DNA of 64,000 bases from Cognatiyoonia sp965661665 (GCF_965661665.1 NZ_CBFIEO010000016.1:9757-73756); one strand, 5' to 3'; counted from the stretch's first letter, positions 9,055 to 18,459 are shown. Made by a program: numbers and translations. The notes: generated by a model from the sequence alone, not told the origin.

Positions 9055-9381
9055 ATGTTTAAAACGCGCGCAAAGTATCATTTGGGACAAGTTGTCCGAC
9101 ACCGCAAACACCCGTTCCGCGGCGTGGTGTTTGATGTTGATGCCATCTTCTCCAACACCGACGCTTGGTATGATGCTATTCCAGAGGATAGCCGACCAGA
9201 AAAAGACCAACCGTTCTATCACCTGTTGGCGGAAAATGATCAAAGCTACTACGTGGCTTACGTATCTGAGCAAAACCTCGTGGCTGACTACTCCGGCCAA
9301 CCGGTCGATCACCCTGATCTGACGGATCTTTTCGGCCCGTTCGTGGATGGCCAGTATTCGCTTCAAGTTCAACTGAACTGA
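9055..9381 (+). CDS. hspQ: Heat shock protein HspQ
   Basis: A 108-residue protein of the HspQ/YccV family. It opens with KYHLGQVVRHRKHPFRGVVFDVD and contains the conserved DQPFYHLLAEN and YVAYVSEQNL segments of the compact beta-barrel. In enterobacteria HspQ is a specificity-enhancing factor for Lon protease and binds hemimethylated oriC. It is divergent from the AEC gene. Its stop codon abuts the stop of the convergent ggt gene, sharing a CTGATCAG palindrome. Confidence 0.93.
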   Translation: MFKTRAKYHLGQVVRHRKHPFRGVVFDVDAIFSNTDAWYDAIPEDSRPEKDQPFYHLLAENDQSYYVAYVSEQNLVADYSGQPVDHPDLTDLFGPFVDGQYSLQVQLN

Positions 9382-10959
9382 TCAGTAGCCAAGCGCGCAA
9401 CCGTCCTTGCGGGGATCGGATGCGCCTTCCAGCGTGCCATTGTCCTGGATCATGATCGTCTGCGCGCCGCCGATGGCAGTGTCAGGGATCTGCACGTTGT
9501 GGCCAAGGTCGCTTAACGCGCTGCGCACATCGTCGCTGTATCCCCGCTCCACATTCAGCACATCGCCTTCGGCAAAGGCGCGGGGCGCATCAAGCGCTGC
9601 TTGGACGTCCATCCCGTAGGTCGTGATGTTGCTGATAAACCGTGCGTGGCCTGTGGATTGATACTGTCCCCCCATGACGCCAAATGGCGCAACCGTCTTG
9701 CCCGCTTTCTGCAAAATACCAGGAATAATCGTGTGCATCGGGCGCTTGCCGCCGCCCGCCTCATTCGGATGCCCTTCTTCAAGGCAGAAACCCGCACCTC
9801 GGTTCTGGAACAGGATACCGAACTTGTCTGACGCTATGCCCGACCCAAACCCGTGGAAAATGGAATAGATGAGCGACACCGCCATCCGGTCCTTGTCCAC
9901 CACGGTGATATAGATCGTGTCTTTGTGGACTTGCTCAGCCCCCGGCAATCCGGCGGGCAGCACCCTTCCCGGATCAATCAGCGCCGCGGATTGCGCAGCC
10001 GTCTCTGCCGACAGCATCTTGTCCAGACGGGTCGTGTAGTCATAATCCCCGATCCAGCGGTTGCGCGCATCATAGGCGAGCTTTGTCGCCTCCGCCTCGA
10101 TGTGAACTCGCTCCGCACCCGTCGGGTCCATCGACGCCAGATCAAAGTGCTTCAGAATGTTGAGGATCAGCGCCGCAGTCGCACCTTGACCGTTCGGCGG
10201 ATGCTCAAAGAGATCCAAGCCCCCATAATCTGATTGGATTGGTTCGGTCACGTCGCACGCTGTGGCAGCAAAGTCGTCCAAAGTATGACCGCCGCCCATT
10301 GCCCGCAGTGTGTTGACCATATCTTCGGCGACTTCGCCCTCATAGAACCCTGCGCGGCCATGCTCCGCCACGCGGCGCAAAACTTCCGCCTGTTTTGGCG
10401 CACGGAACATCGTGCCGACAGGGGGGACTTTACCATTCACAAGATAGGCGTCCTTGGCTGCACCTTGCAGCTTTTCGTAATCCATCGCCCAATCCCGCGC
10501 GACCCGAGCCGCAACAGGGATTCCAGCTTCAGCATAATAAATGGATGGGGCAAGGACCGCTTTCAGGCCCAATTTTCCCCAGTTCTTCGACAGATGACAA
10601 AACGCATCAATCGCACCCGGGATCGTTACTGCCGCAGGATCATAAACAGGAACCGTTTCGTGACCTGCCGCCCGCAATGCCGCCGCATCCATCGCGGCGG
10701 GCGCAAAGCCAGACCCATTCAGCGCATGAACCTTGTCATCGTCCGGCGTGGTGAAAAGCGCAAAGCAATCCCCACCAATCCCCGTCATCTGCGGCTCACA
10801 AAGCCCCAGCAGGATAGCCCCCGCAATGGCAGCATCCATTGCATTGCCGCCAGCCTCTAGCATCTGGACAGCAACCTTGGCGGCAAGCGGATGGGATGTG
10901 GCGCACATGCCGTTGGCCGATATTACGGAGGATCGGCCGGGCAGATGAAAATCGCGCAT
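9382..10959 (-). CDS. ggt: Gamma-glutamyltransferase family protein (Ntn hydrolase)
   Basis: A 525-residue autoprocessing enzyme. The autocatalytic cleavage and nucleophile is Thr348 (HKDT-IYITVVD), giving a large and a small subunit. The substrate-binding pattern GGGKRPMHTIIP follows. The N terminus MRDFHLPGRS (ATG at 10959, preceded by AAGGAATC) is typical of the cytoplasmic GGT-like/acylase group, with no signal peptide, so this start was preferred to one 18 codons upstream. Likely roles are glutathione or gamma-glutamyl amide turnover. It lies next to the methylated-amine island, but no direct link is shown. Confidence 0.87.
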   Translation of the reverse strand: MRDFHLPGRSSVISANGMCATSHPLAAKVAVQMLEAGGNAMDAAIAGAILLGLCEPQMTGIGGDCFALFTTPDDDKVHALNGSGFAPAAMDAAALRAAGHETVPVYDPAAVTIPGAIDAFCHLSKNWGKLGLKAVLAPSIYYAEAGIPVAARVARDWAMDYEKLQGAAKDAYLVNGKVPPVGTMFRAPKQAEVLRRVAEHGRAGFYEGEVAEDMVNTLRAMGGGHTLDDFAATACDVTEPIQSDYGGLDLFEHPPNGQGATAALILNILKHFDLASMDPTGAERVHIEAEATKLAYDARNRWIGDYDYTTRLDKMLSAETAAQSAALIDPGRVLPAGLPGAEQVHKDTIYITVVDKDRMAVSLIYSIFHGFGSGIASDKFGILFQNRGAGFCLEEGHPNEAGGGKRPMHTIIPGILQKAGKTVAPFGVMGGQYQSTGHARFISNITTYGMDVQAALDAPRAFAEGDVLNVERGYSDDVRSALSDLGHNVQIPDTAIGGAQTIMIQDNGTLEGASDPRKDGCALGY

Positions 10960-11083
10960 TTTTTGATTCCTTGTGTTCTGCCAGGAGACTAGGGCATCGT
11001 TGCGTAAGTTCAATTGCCTGTAAGTTGGTCCCGACGATGCTTAACTGGGTGGAGGCTATAAATGCGCGCCGTCGGGCGAAGCT

Positions 11084-11206
11084 ATGCAGCTACAAGACAT
11101 AAATTCGCTTTTGACTGAGGCGTGGGAGTGTCCCGATTGTGGTGGTTTCGGGGCTGTCCCTTGTCACACGCAATGCTTGTGTCGGACCGCTAGATGCTGT
11201 GGATAA
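11084..11206 (+). CDS. Possible Cys-rich 40-residue protein (uncertain)
   Basis: ATG at 11084 opens a 40-codon frame with Cys residues arranged as CPDCGGFG, then CHTQCLC and RCCG. The CxxCxGxG unit resembles one DnaJ-type zinc-knuckle repeat. Upstream there is only a weak ribosome-binding site, and a separate 18-codon ORF with a good Shine-Dalgarno overlaps its start. No family is recognised. It may be a real small metal-binding protein, the fragment of a decayed gene, or chance. Confidence 0.25.
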   Translation: MQLQDINSLLTEAWECPDCGGFGAVPCHTQCLCRTARCCG

Positions 11207-11409
11207 CTGAAAATTTGTATTCAGTTACTTGTGGTTAAGTTTCGCTCAAGACCACAGCTCAACATGGCAAGGATGAGCAAACGTGATAGGAAACGGGCTA
11301 CCAATTTTGTCCGGTTGTTTCGTGAATCTTGGAAATACTCCGGAGAATCCTTCATTTCATCCTAAACTGAACCAGCCGCGAAGGGCGCGAGAATGTGCTG
11401 CGCTGCGGC

Positions 11410-11474
11410 GTGAAAAATCCCTTTAAAATTTCACGGAATCATGCAGAATGAAATTTAAGTCAGAAATTTCACGG
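11410..11474 (+). promoter_or_regulatory. Repeated AAATTTCACGG boxes before the XRE-cupin gene
   Basis: AAATTTCACGG occurs exactly at 11426-11436 and 11464-11474, 38 bases apart. The first copy also pairs with GTGAAA at 11410-11415, giving an inverted repeat GTGAAA-N13-TTTCAC. A GAAATTTAAG element lies between the copies at 11450. These are plausible operators, perhaps for the adjacent regulator itself. Confidence 0.5.
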
Positions 11475-11482
11475 CTAGATGC

Positions 11483-12052
11483 ATGCTGCATTCAAAAGTT
11501 GACGGTGTTCAAACCATAGGTGCTGACATTCGCGCGCTTCGCAAGGCGCGGGGGTTGACCCTGTCCGAATTGGCCCAGCAACTCGACAAATCCGTCGGCT
11601 GGCTCAGTCAGGTCGAACGGGACATCTCTGAACCCTCAATCGATGATCTACGTGGCTTGGCCAAGGCGCTCGACGTCTCCGTCTCCAGCCTGTTCCGTAC
11701 CAAATCGCTCGCGGGCGAGGCGGGTCTCATCGTTCGCAAAAACGCCCGCCGCCCGATTGGGTCGCGCGAGGCGGGTCTGGTGGAAGAACTCTTGTCACCT
11801 GACCTTACCGACGACTTCGAAGTGGTGCATTCCACCTTCGCCCCCAAAGCTGAAATGCAAACTGCATTGTCGCGTCCTACGCAAGAGGTAGGCTACATCG
11901 TCTCCGGCCACCTCGACCTTTGGATCGACGACACGCTCTTTCAACTCAGCCCCGGCGACAGCTTCCGTATTCGTGGCGAAACCTACCGCTGGCGCAATGC
12001 CCGCCAAGAGCCCTGCATCGCGATCTGGGTCATCGCGCCGCCGGTATATTGA
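11483..12052 (+). CDS. XRE-family regulator with cupin sensor domain
   Basis: A 189-residue transcription factor. Residues about 12-70 are a Cro/C1-type helix-turn-helix (IGADIRALRKARGLTLSELA, then SVGWLSQVERDISEPSIDDL). Residues about 110-185 are a cupin (GYIVSGHLDLWIDD, LSPGDSFRIRGETYRWRN) that probably senses a small metabolite. It heads the run GFA, dehydrogenase, methyltransferase, dehydrogenase, creatinase and is the obvious candidate local regulator. No clear Shine-Dalgarno precedes the ATG. The repeat boxes immediately upstream suggest autoregulation. Confidence 0.9.
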   Translation: MLHSKVDGVQTIGADIRALRKARGLTLSELAQQLDKSVGWLSQVERDISEPSIDDLRGLAKALDVSVSSLFRTKSLAGEAGLIVRKNARRPIGSREAGLVEELLSPDLTDDFEVVHSTFAPKAEMQTALSRPTQEVGYIVSGHLDLWIDDTLFQLSPGDSFRIRGETYRWRNARQEPCIAIWVIAPPVY

Positions 12053-12062
12053 GGGGACGGTT

Positions 12063-12452
12063 ATGACAACACTCAAAGGACAATGCGAGTGCGGCGCGGT
12101 GGCGCTCGAGGTCAAAAACCCGCGCCAAGAGGTCACGTTCTGCCATTGCGGTCAATGCCGCCGCACCAGTGGTCACTTCTGGGCCGCGACCAACGCGCAG
12201 CTCACAGACCTCACCTTCACCAGAGACAGCGGCTTGAAATGGTTTGCGTCGTCTGACTTTGCAAAGCGCGGGTTCTGCAAAGACTGCGGGTCGAGCCTCT
12301 TCTACAGAATGAACGGGGAAGAGGGCATTGGCATCGCTATTAGCGCTCTTAACCAACCAACTGGCTTCAAACCCAGCAAACACATCTTCGTCGCCGACAA
12401 AGGCGACTATTACGACATCGCGGACGGGGTTCCGCAACTCGACAAGTTCTAG
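12063..12452 (+). CDS. GFA family zinc protein (glutathione-dependent formaldehyde-activating type)
   Basis: A 129-residue protein of the GFA/CENP-V fold. Zinc-site motifs are QCECGAV (Cys8, Cys10), CHCGQCRRTSG (about 27-37) and CKDCGSSLFYR (about 78-88). The start ATG at 12063 has GAGGGGACGG upstream and lies ten bases after the regulator stop. Family members include the Paracoccus protein that speeds condensation of formaldehyde with glutathione. Formaldehyde is a possible by-product of the flavin-linked demethylases encoded next, which would explain its place here. The catalytic role is an inference. Confidence 0.85.
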   Translation: MTTLKGQCECGAVALEVKNPRQEVTFCHCGQCRRTSGHFWAATNAQLTDLTFTRDSGLKWFASSDFAKRGFCKDCGSSLFYRMNGEEGIGIAISALNQPTGFKPSKHIFVADKGDYYDIADGVPQLDKF

Positions 12453-12464
12453 GGAGAAGAACAC

Positions 12465-14921
12465 ATGGCCGATTTTCCATCATCAGCACGTGTCGTCATC
12501 ATCGGTGGCGGCGTGGTGGGTGTCTCAACGCTCTACCATCTGGCCAAGAAAGGCTGGACCAACTGTGTGCTTCTGGAAAAGAACGAACTGACCGCAGGGT
12601 CCACCTGGCACGCCGCTGGCAACTGCCCGTCGTTCTCCACCTCTTGGGGCATCATGAACATGCAGCGCTATTCGCTGGGGCTCTACGCTGGCCTCGCGGA
12701 AGAGGTGGACTATCCGATGAACTACCACGTCACCGGCTCCCTCCGCCTCAGCCACAGCAAGGAACGGACGCAGGAATTTCAACGCGCGATGGGCATGGCG
12801 AATTATCAGGGCCTCAGCATGAAAATGCTGACCCCCGAACAAGCTGTAGAGATGTATCCCTTCCTTGAGACCCATGACCTCGACTCCGTCCTCTTTGATC
12901 CGGACGACGGTGACATCGACCCCGCGCAGCTGACACAAGCACTGGCCAAAGGCGCGCGGGAGATGGGCGCCAACATCCAGCGGTTCTGCCCCGCCACCGG
13001 CGTCACGCAAAAGCCCAACGGCACATGGACGGTCCACACTGACAAAGGCGACATCGACTGTGAAAAGGTCGTAAATGCGGCAGGCTACTATGCCCAACGT
13101 GTCGGCGAATGGTTCAAACCCTATGGCGGTCGCACCGTCCCAATGGCCACAATGAGCCACCAGTACTTTCTCACCGAAGAAATCCCGGAGCTGAAAGCAT
13201 GGACTGAAAAGAACGGCTGCAAAGTCCCACTTCTGCGCGACGTTGACAGCTCTTACTACCTGCGTCAGGACAAAAACGGCCTCAATCTCGGCCCTTATGA
13301 GCGGAACTGCAAAGCGCATTGGATCACCAAAGATGACCCGATGCCCGATGACTTCAGCTTCCAGCTCTATCCAGACGATCTGGAGCGTTTGGAGTGGTAC
13401 ATCGAAGACGCGATGGCCCGTGTGCCAATTCTTGGCACTGCTGGCGTCGGCCGCGTTATTAACGGCCCGATCCCTTATGCCCCTGACGGCCTACCGCTCG
13501 TCGGCCCTATGCCGGGCGTCAAAAATGCGTTTGAGGCGTGCGTCTTCACCTTTGGCATCACCCAAGGCGGTGGCGCAGGCAAAGTCGCTGCCGAATGGAT
13601 CGTCGATGGCCAAACCGAATGGGACATGTGGTCCGTCGATCCCCGCCGCTACACCGACTACACCGATCAGGAATACTGTAACGACAAAGCGATGGAGGTT
13701 TATGGCCACGAATACGCCATGCACTTCCCACAGCACGAATGGCCCGCCGCGCGCGACCGAAAGCACTCAACCCTACATTCGCGCCTGCAAGACGCGGGTG
13801 CGGTTTTTGGCCCCTACAACGGCTGGGAACGCGCCAACTGGTTTGCCAAGAAGGGCGACGACAAATCGCTCGAAGCCACAGAAACATGGTCCCGCAACGG
13901 ACCGTGGCAGCCCCGTATCCAAGAGGAATGTGAAGCGGTGCGCGATAATTGTGGGATGCTGCCGATCACCGGCTTTTCCCGCTACCACGTCACCGGACCC
14001 GGTGCGCGGGACTGGATTGACAGCCTCACCGCGTCGCGTCTGCCAAGCCCCGGCCGCGTTAGCCTGGCCTATTTCGCCGATGACCGCGGCCGCATCGTGA
14101 CGGAAATGTCTGTCATGGCGTGGTCGGAGGAAGAGGTGGGCCTCATCACCGCCGCTACCGCACAATGGCATGACTACGAATGGCTGGTCGTGCACAAGCC
14201 CGACGGCATCACCATCACCGACAACACCAAAGCGATGGAATGTCTGCTGGTTACAGGCCCCAAAGCGCGCGACACCCTCGCCCCGCTCACAGAAGGGCAT
14301 GACCTTCATGCGCCTTGGCTCACCGTTTCAATGGATGGCAAAGTCGCAGGCCAAAACTGCGCCCTGATCCGCGTGTCCTTCGCAGGCGAACTGGGGTGGG
14401 AGGTGCACGCAGCCCCCAACGCCATGCCTGCCATTTGGGATGCGCTGTCAGGCGCAGGGGTGAAACCTTTCGGCATGTACGCGTTGAACGCGCTTAGGAT
14501 CGAAAAAGGTTACCGCGCGTGGAAGGGCGATCTGTCGACCGATTACTCGCTGCTTGAAGGTGGGCTTGACCGTTTCACCAAGCTCGACAAAGCCAACGAT
14601 TTCCCTGGCAAAGCCGCACTCTTGGCGGAAAAGCAGCGCGGGGTCGCCAAGAAATTCGCCACACTCACCATCGACAATCCCGGCGACTGCGACGCGCCTT
14701 ACATGTCGACCGTCTGGCAGAATGGCACCGTGGTGGGGGAAACAACCTCCGGCGCATTTGGTTACCGCACAGGCAAATCCATCGCATTGGCAATGATCAA
14801 ACCTGACCTCACTGAACCCGGCACCAAGCTTGATATTGAAATCTATGGCGAACGTTTTGCAGCCACTGTGATGGACGACGCTCCACTATGGGATCCACAA
14901 AACGAAAGGCTACGTGCGTGA
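12465..14921 (+). CDS. Dimethylglycine/sarcosine dehydrogenase-like flavoprotein with GcvT domain (copy A)
   Basis: An 818-residue two-part enzyme. Residues 1-390 are a DAO-type FAD oxidase domain with dinucleotide motif IIGGGVVG (12-19) and His49 in AGSTWHAAG, the site of covalent FAD attachment in mammalian dimethylglycine dehydrogenase. Residues about 430-815 are a GcvT-like folate-binding half (RYHVTGPGARDWID; SFAGELGWEVHA; GMYALNALRIEKGYRAWKGD). It should oxidatively demethylate an N-methylglycine and pass the methyl carbon to tetrahydrofolate. The stop overlaps the next start (GTGA). The exact substrate (dimethylglycine, sarcosine or another N-methyl amine) is open. Confidence 0.88.
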   Translation: MADFPSSARVVIIGGGVVGVSTLYHLAKKGWTNCVLLEKNELTAGSTWHAAGNCPSFSTSWGIMNMQRYSLGLYAGLAEEVDYPMNYHVTGSLRLSHSKERTQEFQRAMGMANYQGLSMKMLTPEQAVEMYPFLETHDLDSVLFDPDDGDIDPAQLTQALAKGAREMGANIQRFCPATGVTQKPNGTWTVHTDKGDIDCEKVVNAAGYYAQRVGEWFKPYGGRTVPMATMSHQYFLTEEIPELKAWTEKNGCKVPLLRDVDSSYYLRQDKNGLNLGPYERNCKAHWITKDDPMPDDFSFQLYPDDLERLEWYIEDAMARVPILGTAGVGRVINGPIPYAPDGLPLVGPMPGVKNAFEACVFTFGITQGGGAGKVAAEWIVDGQTEWDMWSVDPRRYTDYTDQEYCNDKAMEVYGHEYAMHFPQHEWPAARDRKHSTLHSRLQDAGAVFGPYNGWERANWFAKKGDDKSLEATETWSRNGPWQPRIQEECEAVRDNCGMLPITGFSRYHVTGPGARDWIDSLTASRLPSPGRVSLAYFADDRGRIVTEMSVMAWSEEEVGLITAATAQWHDYEWLVVHKPDGITITDNTKAMECLLVTGPKARDTLAPLTEGHDLHAPWLTVSMDGKVAGQNCALIRVSFAGELGWEVHAAPNAMPAIWDALSGAGVKPFGMYALNALRIEKGYRAWKGDLSTDYSLLEGGLDRFTKLDKANDFPGKAALLAEKQRGVAKKFATLTIDNPGDCDAPYMSTVWQNGTVVGETTSGAFGYRTGKSIALAMIKPDLTEPGTKLDIEIYGERFAATVMDDAPLWDPQNERLRA

Positions 14922-15790
14922 TAACTCTCCTTGATGGTGGCATGGGCCAAGAGCTTGTCCGCCTCGCTGGTAAAGCAACGGGCATGTGGTCAAATCAAGC
15001 CCTGTTCGACACGCCTGATCACATCCGTAAAGTGCACGATATGTACTTTGCGGCGGGCGCTGATGTGGCGACGACCAACACCTATGCCGTCTTGCCAGAC
15101 CGGTTCGAAGCTTACGGCGTGCTCGACCGACTGGACGAAATGACCGTTCGCGCTTGTGAGTTGGCGACAGCGTCACGCGATGCCAACGGCGGTGGTTTGA
15201 TCGCTGGCAGCTTGGGTCCGATGGGGTTTTCTTACCAACCGGACAAAGCACCACCCGCGGCCGAAGCTGCTGAGGGTTACGCCCGCATTGCCAAAGTGCA
15301 GGCGGATTTTGTTGATGTGCATTTGCTCGAAACCATGGCCAGCGTCGATCAAGCCAAGGGTGGGCTCATGGGGGCATTGGTCACGGGCAAACCTGTCTGG
15401 ATCGGCCTGACCGTGGATGACCAAGACGGCACCAAACTCCGCTCGGGCGAACCACTGGCCGACCTCGCGCCTGTCTTGGCACAACACACACCAGCCGTCG
15501 TGTTCCTCAACTGCTCCACACCCGAAGCCATTAATCAGGGTTCGCCAGAACTTGCCAAACTTGGCCTTCCGTTCGGTGCCTATGGCAATGGCTTTACCAA
15601 GATCACGAGCGATTTTGATCACATTGGGGCCACCGTCGATAGCCTGACCGCCCGCACCGATCTTACCCCTGACACTTATGCCGACCATGCTCAAGGCTGG
15701 GCCGATGGCGGCGCAACCTACATCGGCGGATGTTGCGAGGTTACTCCCGCACACATCAAAGAGCTAGCCCGGCGCTTTAAGGGAGAATAG
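14918..15790 (+). CDS. Betaine-homocysteine S-methyltransferase-like protein
   Basis: A 290-residue homocysteine S-methyltransferase barrel. It begins ITLLDGGMGQEL and has the three zinc-binding cysteines of the family, Cys199 (FLNCSTPE) and Cys272-Cys273 (IGGCCEV). GTG at 14918 overlaps the upstream stop by four bases and is the likely start. A longer in-frame ATG at 14888 would lie inside the previous gene. The position between two dimethylglycine dehydrogenase-like genes points to glycine betaine as methyl donor, giving methionine and dimethylglycine. S-methylmethionine or another donor cannot be excluded. Confidence 0.85.
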   Translation: MITLLDGGMGQELVRLAGKATGMWSNQALFDTPDHIRKVHDMYFAAGADVATTNTYAVLPDRFEAYGVLDRLDEMTVRACELATASRDANGGGLIAGSLGPMGFSYQPDKAPPAAEAAEGYARIAKVQADFVDVHLLETMASVDQAKGGLMGALVTGKPVWIGLTVDDQDGTKLRSGEPLADLAPVLAQHTPAVVFLNCSTPEAINQGSPELAKLGLPFGAYGNGFTKITSDFDHIGATVDSLTARTDLTPDTYADHAQGWADGGATYIGGCCEVTPAHIKELARRFKGE

Positions 15791-15792
15791 CC

Positions 15793-18237
15793 ATGGCATT
15801 GCCACCGTCACACGCACGCGTTGTCATCATTGGTGGGGGCGTCATCGGATGCTCCGTCGCTTACCACCTCGCCAAACTTGGTTGGAAAGATGTCGTTCTT
15901 CTGGAGCGCAAGCAACTGACCTCTGGCACCACATGGCACGCGGCGGGCCTGATCGCACAACTGCGCGCCACCGCCAACATGACCAAGCTAGCCAAGTACA
16001 GCCAAGAGCTTTACGGCAACCTCGAGGCTGAAACAGGCGTCGCCACGGGCTTCAAACGCTGCGGTTCGATCACCGTGGCTTTGACGGAAGAGCGCAAGGA
16101 AGAAATTTACCGCCAAGCGGCCATGGCCCGCGCCTTTGGCGTTGAGGTTGAAGAAATCAGCCCAGAAGAGGTGAAGGCGAAATACGAACACCTCAACATT
16201 GATGGGGTGACGGGCGGGGTTTATTTGCCGCTCGACGGGCAGGGCGACCCTGCCAACATCGCGCACGCCATGGCTAAAGGCGCGCGTCAAAATGGTGCTC
16301 AGGTCATCGAACGCACACTGGTCACAGGCGTCAAACGCGACGGCCGTCGGATCACGGGCGTTGATTGGGAACAGGGCGGCGAAACGGGTCACACGGCCTG
16401 TGACATAGTCGTCAACTGCGGCGGAATGTGGGGCCATCAGGTTGGCCGGATGCTGGGCGTCAACGTCCCGCTTCACGCGTGCGAGCATTTCTACATCGTG
16501 ACGGAGGCGATCGAGGGCCTGACGCAAATGCCCGTCCTTCGCGTGCCGGATGAATGCGCATACTACAAAGAAGACGCTGGTAAAATGCTCCTCGGTGCGT
16601 TTGAACCCAACGCCAAACCTTGGGCAATGGAAGGCATTCCGGAGGACTTCGAGTTCGACCAACTCCCCGAGGACTTCGACCACTTCGAACCGATCCTGGA
16701 AGCCGCATGTGACCGGATGCCGATGCTGGCGGAGGCTGGCATTCACACCTTCTTCAACGGACCTGAAAGCTTCACCCCCGACGATGCCTACCACCTCGGC
16801 CTCGCGCCAGAGATGGACAATGTCTGGGTCGCTGCGGGCTTCAACTCCATCGGTATCCAGTCGGCTGGTGGTGCTGGCAGTGCGCTGGCGGCATGGATGG
16901 ACACAGGCGAAAAGCCTTTCGATCTTGGCGATGTGGACATCAGCCGGATGCAGCCCTTCCAAGGCAACAAACACTACCTTTTCGAGCGCTCCAAAGAAAC
17001 GCTCGGCCTGCTCTACGCCGATCACTTCCCCTACCTGCAAAAGAAAACCGCCCGCGGCGTTCGCCGGACGCCCTTCCATCAACATCTGCTGGACAACGGT
17101 GCTGTGATGGGCGAACTCGCGGGTTGGGAACGCGCCAACTGGTTCGCCAACGACGGCCAAATGCCAGAATATGAATATTCGTGGAAGCGCCAGAACTTCT
17201 TTGGAAACGTCGGTGCTGAACTCAACGCCATCCGCACCAACGTCGGCATGTATGACATGTCGTCCTTCGGCAAAATCCGCGTTGAGGGGCGCGACGTGAC
17301 AGCCTTTATGAACCACATCGGCGGCGGCCAGTACGACGTGCCCGTTGGCAAAATCGTCTACACCCAATTTCTCAACCAAAACGCCGGGATCGAGGCAGAT
17401 GTCACCGTCACCCGCCTCTCTGAAACCGCCTACCTCGTCGTCACGCCCGCCGCCACACGCCTTGCAGATCAAACCTGGATGCAGCGCCACGTGGGCGACT
17501 TTAACGTCATCATCACCGACGTCACAGCGGGCGAAGGCGTTCTCGCCGTAATGGGTCCCAATGCCCGCAAACTGCTGCAAGCCGTCTCTCCCAACGACTT
17601 CTCTAATGACGCCAACCCCTTCGGCAGCGCGCAAGAGATCGAGATTGGCATGGGCCTCGTCCGTGTCCACCGCGTCACCTACGTCGGCGAGTTAGGATGG
17701 GAGGTTTACACCTCCTCTGACATGGCAGGCCACGTGTTTGAAACCCTCCACGCGGCGGGCCAAGACTTGGGGCTCAAGCTCTGTGGGATGCACATGATGG
17801 ACGCCGCCCGCATGGAAAAAGGCTTCCGCCACTTCGGCCATGACATCACGGCCGAAGATCACGTGCTCGAGGCTGGCCTTGGCTTTGCCGTCAAGACTGA
17901 CAAGGACAATTTCATTGGTCGCGATGCTGTGCTCGCCAAGAAGGAGGCTGGCCTCGACACCCGCCTCGTCCAATTCAAACTGACCGACCCCGAACCTCTG
18001 CTCTACCACAACGAACCTGTGGTCAGGGATGGTGAGATTGTCGGCTACCTTTCCTCCGGCGGCTACGGCCACCACTTGGGCGCAGCCCTAGGCATGGGCT
18101 ATGTCCCGTGCAAAGACGAAAGCGTGCAAGACCTGCTCGCCAGCCGCTACGAAATTGACGTCATGGGCACCCGGGTCAAAGCAGAGGCGCAGCTTAAACC
18201 GTTCTATGATCCAACATCCGAACGGGTGAAGGCCTAG
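15793..18237 (+). CDS. Dimethylglycine/sarcosine dehydrogenase-like flavoprotein with GcvT domain (copy B)
   Basis: An 814-residue paralogue of the flavoprotein two genes upstream. It has IIGGGVIG (12-19), His49 in SGTTWHAAG as the probable covalent FAD site, and a C-terminal folate-binding half from about residue 430 (FGKIRVEGRDVTAFMNHIGGG; VTYVGELGWEVYTSS; GMHMMDAARMEKGFRHFGHD). It is clearly diverged from copy A in the substrate domain, so the two probably act in sequence, for example dimethylglycine to sarcosine and sarcosine to glycine. It starts two bases after the methyltransferase stop. The assignment of each copy to one step is not possible from sequence. Confidence 0.88.
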   Translation: MALPPSHARVVIIGGGVIGCSVAYHLAKLGWKDVVLLERKQLTSGTTWHAAGLIAQLRATANMTKLAKYSQELYGNLEAETGVATGFKRCGSITVALTEERKEEIYRQAAMARAFGVEVEEISPEEVKAKYEHLNIDGVTGGVYLPLDGQGDPANIAHAMAKGARQNGAQVIERTLVTGVKRDGRRITGVDWEQGGETGHTACDIVVNCGGMWGHQVGRMLGVNVPLHACEHFYIVTEAIEGLTQMPVLRVPDECAYYKEDAGKMLLGAFEPNAKPWAMEGIPEDFEFDQLPEDFDHFEPILEAACDRMPMLAEAGIHTFFNGPESFTPDDAYHLGLAPEMDNVWVAAGFNSIGIQSAGGAGSALAAWMDTGEKPFDLGDVDISRMQPFQGNKHYLFERSKETLGLLYADHFPYLQKKTARGVRRTPFHQHLLDNGAVMGELAGWERANWFANDGQMPEYEYSWKRQNFFGNVGAELNAIRTNVGMYDMSSFGKIRVEGRDVTAFMNHIGGGQYDVPVGKIVYTQFLNQNAGIEADVTVTRLSETAYLVVTPAATRLADQTWMQRHVGDFNVIITDVTAGEGVLAVMGPNARKLLQAVSPNDFSNDANPFGSAQEIEIGMGLVRVHRVTYVGELGWEVYTSSDMAGHVFETLHAAGQDLGLKLCGMHMMDAARMEKGFRHFGHDITAEDHVLEAGLGFAVKTDKDNFIGRDAVLAKKEAGLDTRLVQFKLTDPEPLLYHNEPVVRDGEIVGYLSSGGYGHHLGAALGMGYVPCKDESVQDLLASRYEIDVMGTRVKAEAQLKPFYDPTSERVKA

Positions 18238-18459
18238 CCGCCAACACACAAATGCTTGCTTGGCCGACCTGAAATCGGCTAAGAAAACTTCAGGAACAGG
18301 CGATGGCGTCGCCACTGACCCACATCGGGGCAGAGCTTCCAAACAAACCATCCTGAACGCCGGGATCTTGCTTTGCCGTTTTGCGCGGTGGGGGAAGGTG
18401 TGACCGCGCGATAGGAACACTCCTCACACGACCAAACTGGCCTGAACAGGAGTGAACCG

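Larger units (their letters stand above)
10960..11482. other. 523-base intergenic region with possible tiny ORFs and operator repeats
   Basis: No normal gene fits here. It holds a Shine-Dalgarno-led 18-codon ORF (GGAGG at 11051, ATG 11062 to TGA 11118), an overlapping Cys-rich 40-codon ORF at 11084-11206, and the repeat boxes near 11410-11474 that precede the XRE-cupin gene. The second half is AT-richer than its neighbours, as expected of a regulatory region. Confidence 0.5.

Noticed and set aside
10395..10754. Plus-strand ORFs inside the ggt gene
   Set aside because: They overlap a complete GGT-family enzyme and show no family features.
18290..18459. Possible cobalamin-type riboswitch before creatinase (GCCACTG and a GGGGAAGG loop)
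   Set aside because: The two short matches are present but the other conserved boxes are missing and the leader is too short. Creatinase is also not a B12-related gene. The hairpins at GCGCGGT/ACCGCGC are noted only as simple stems.
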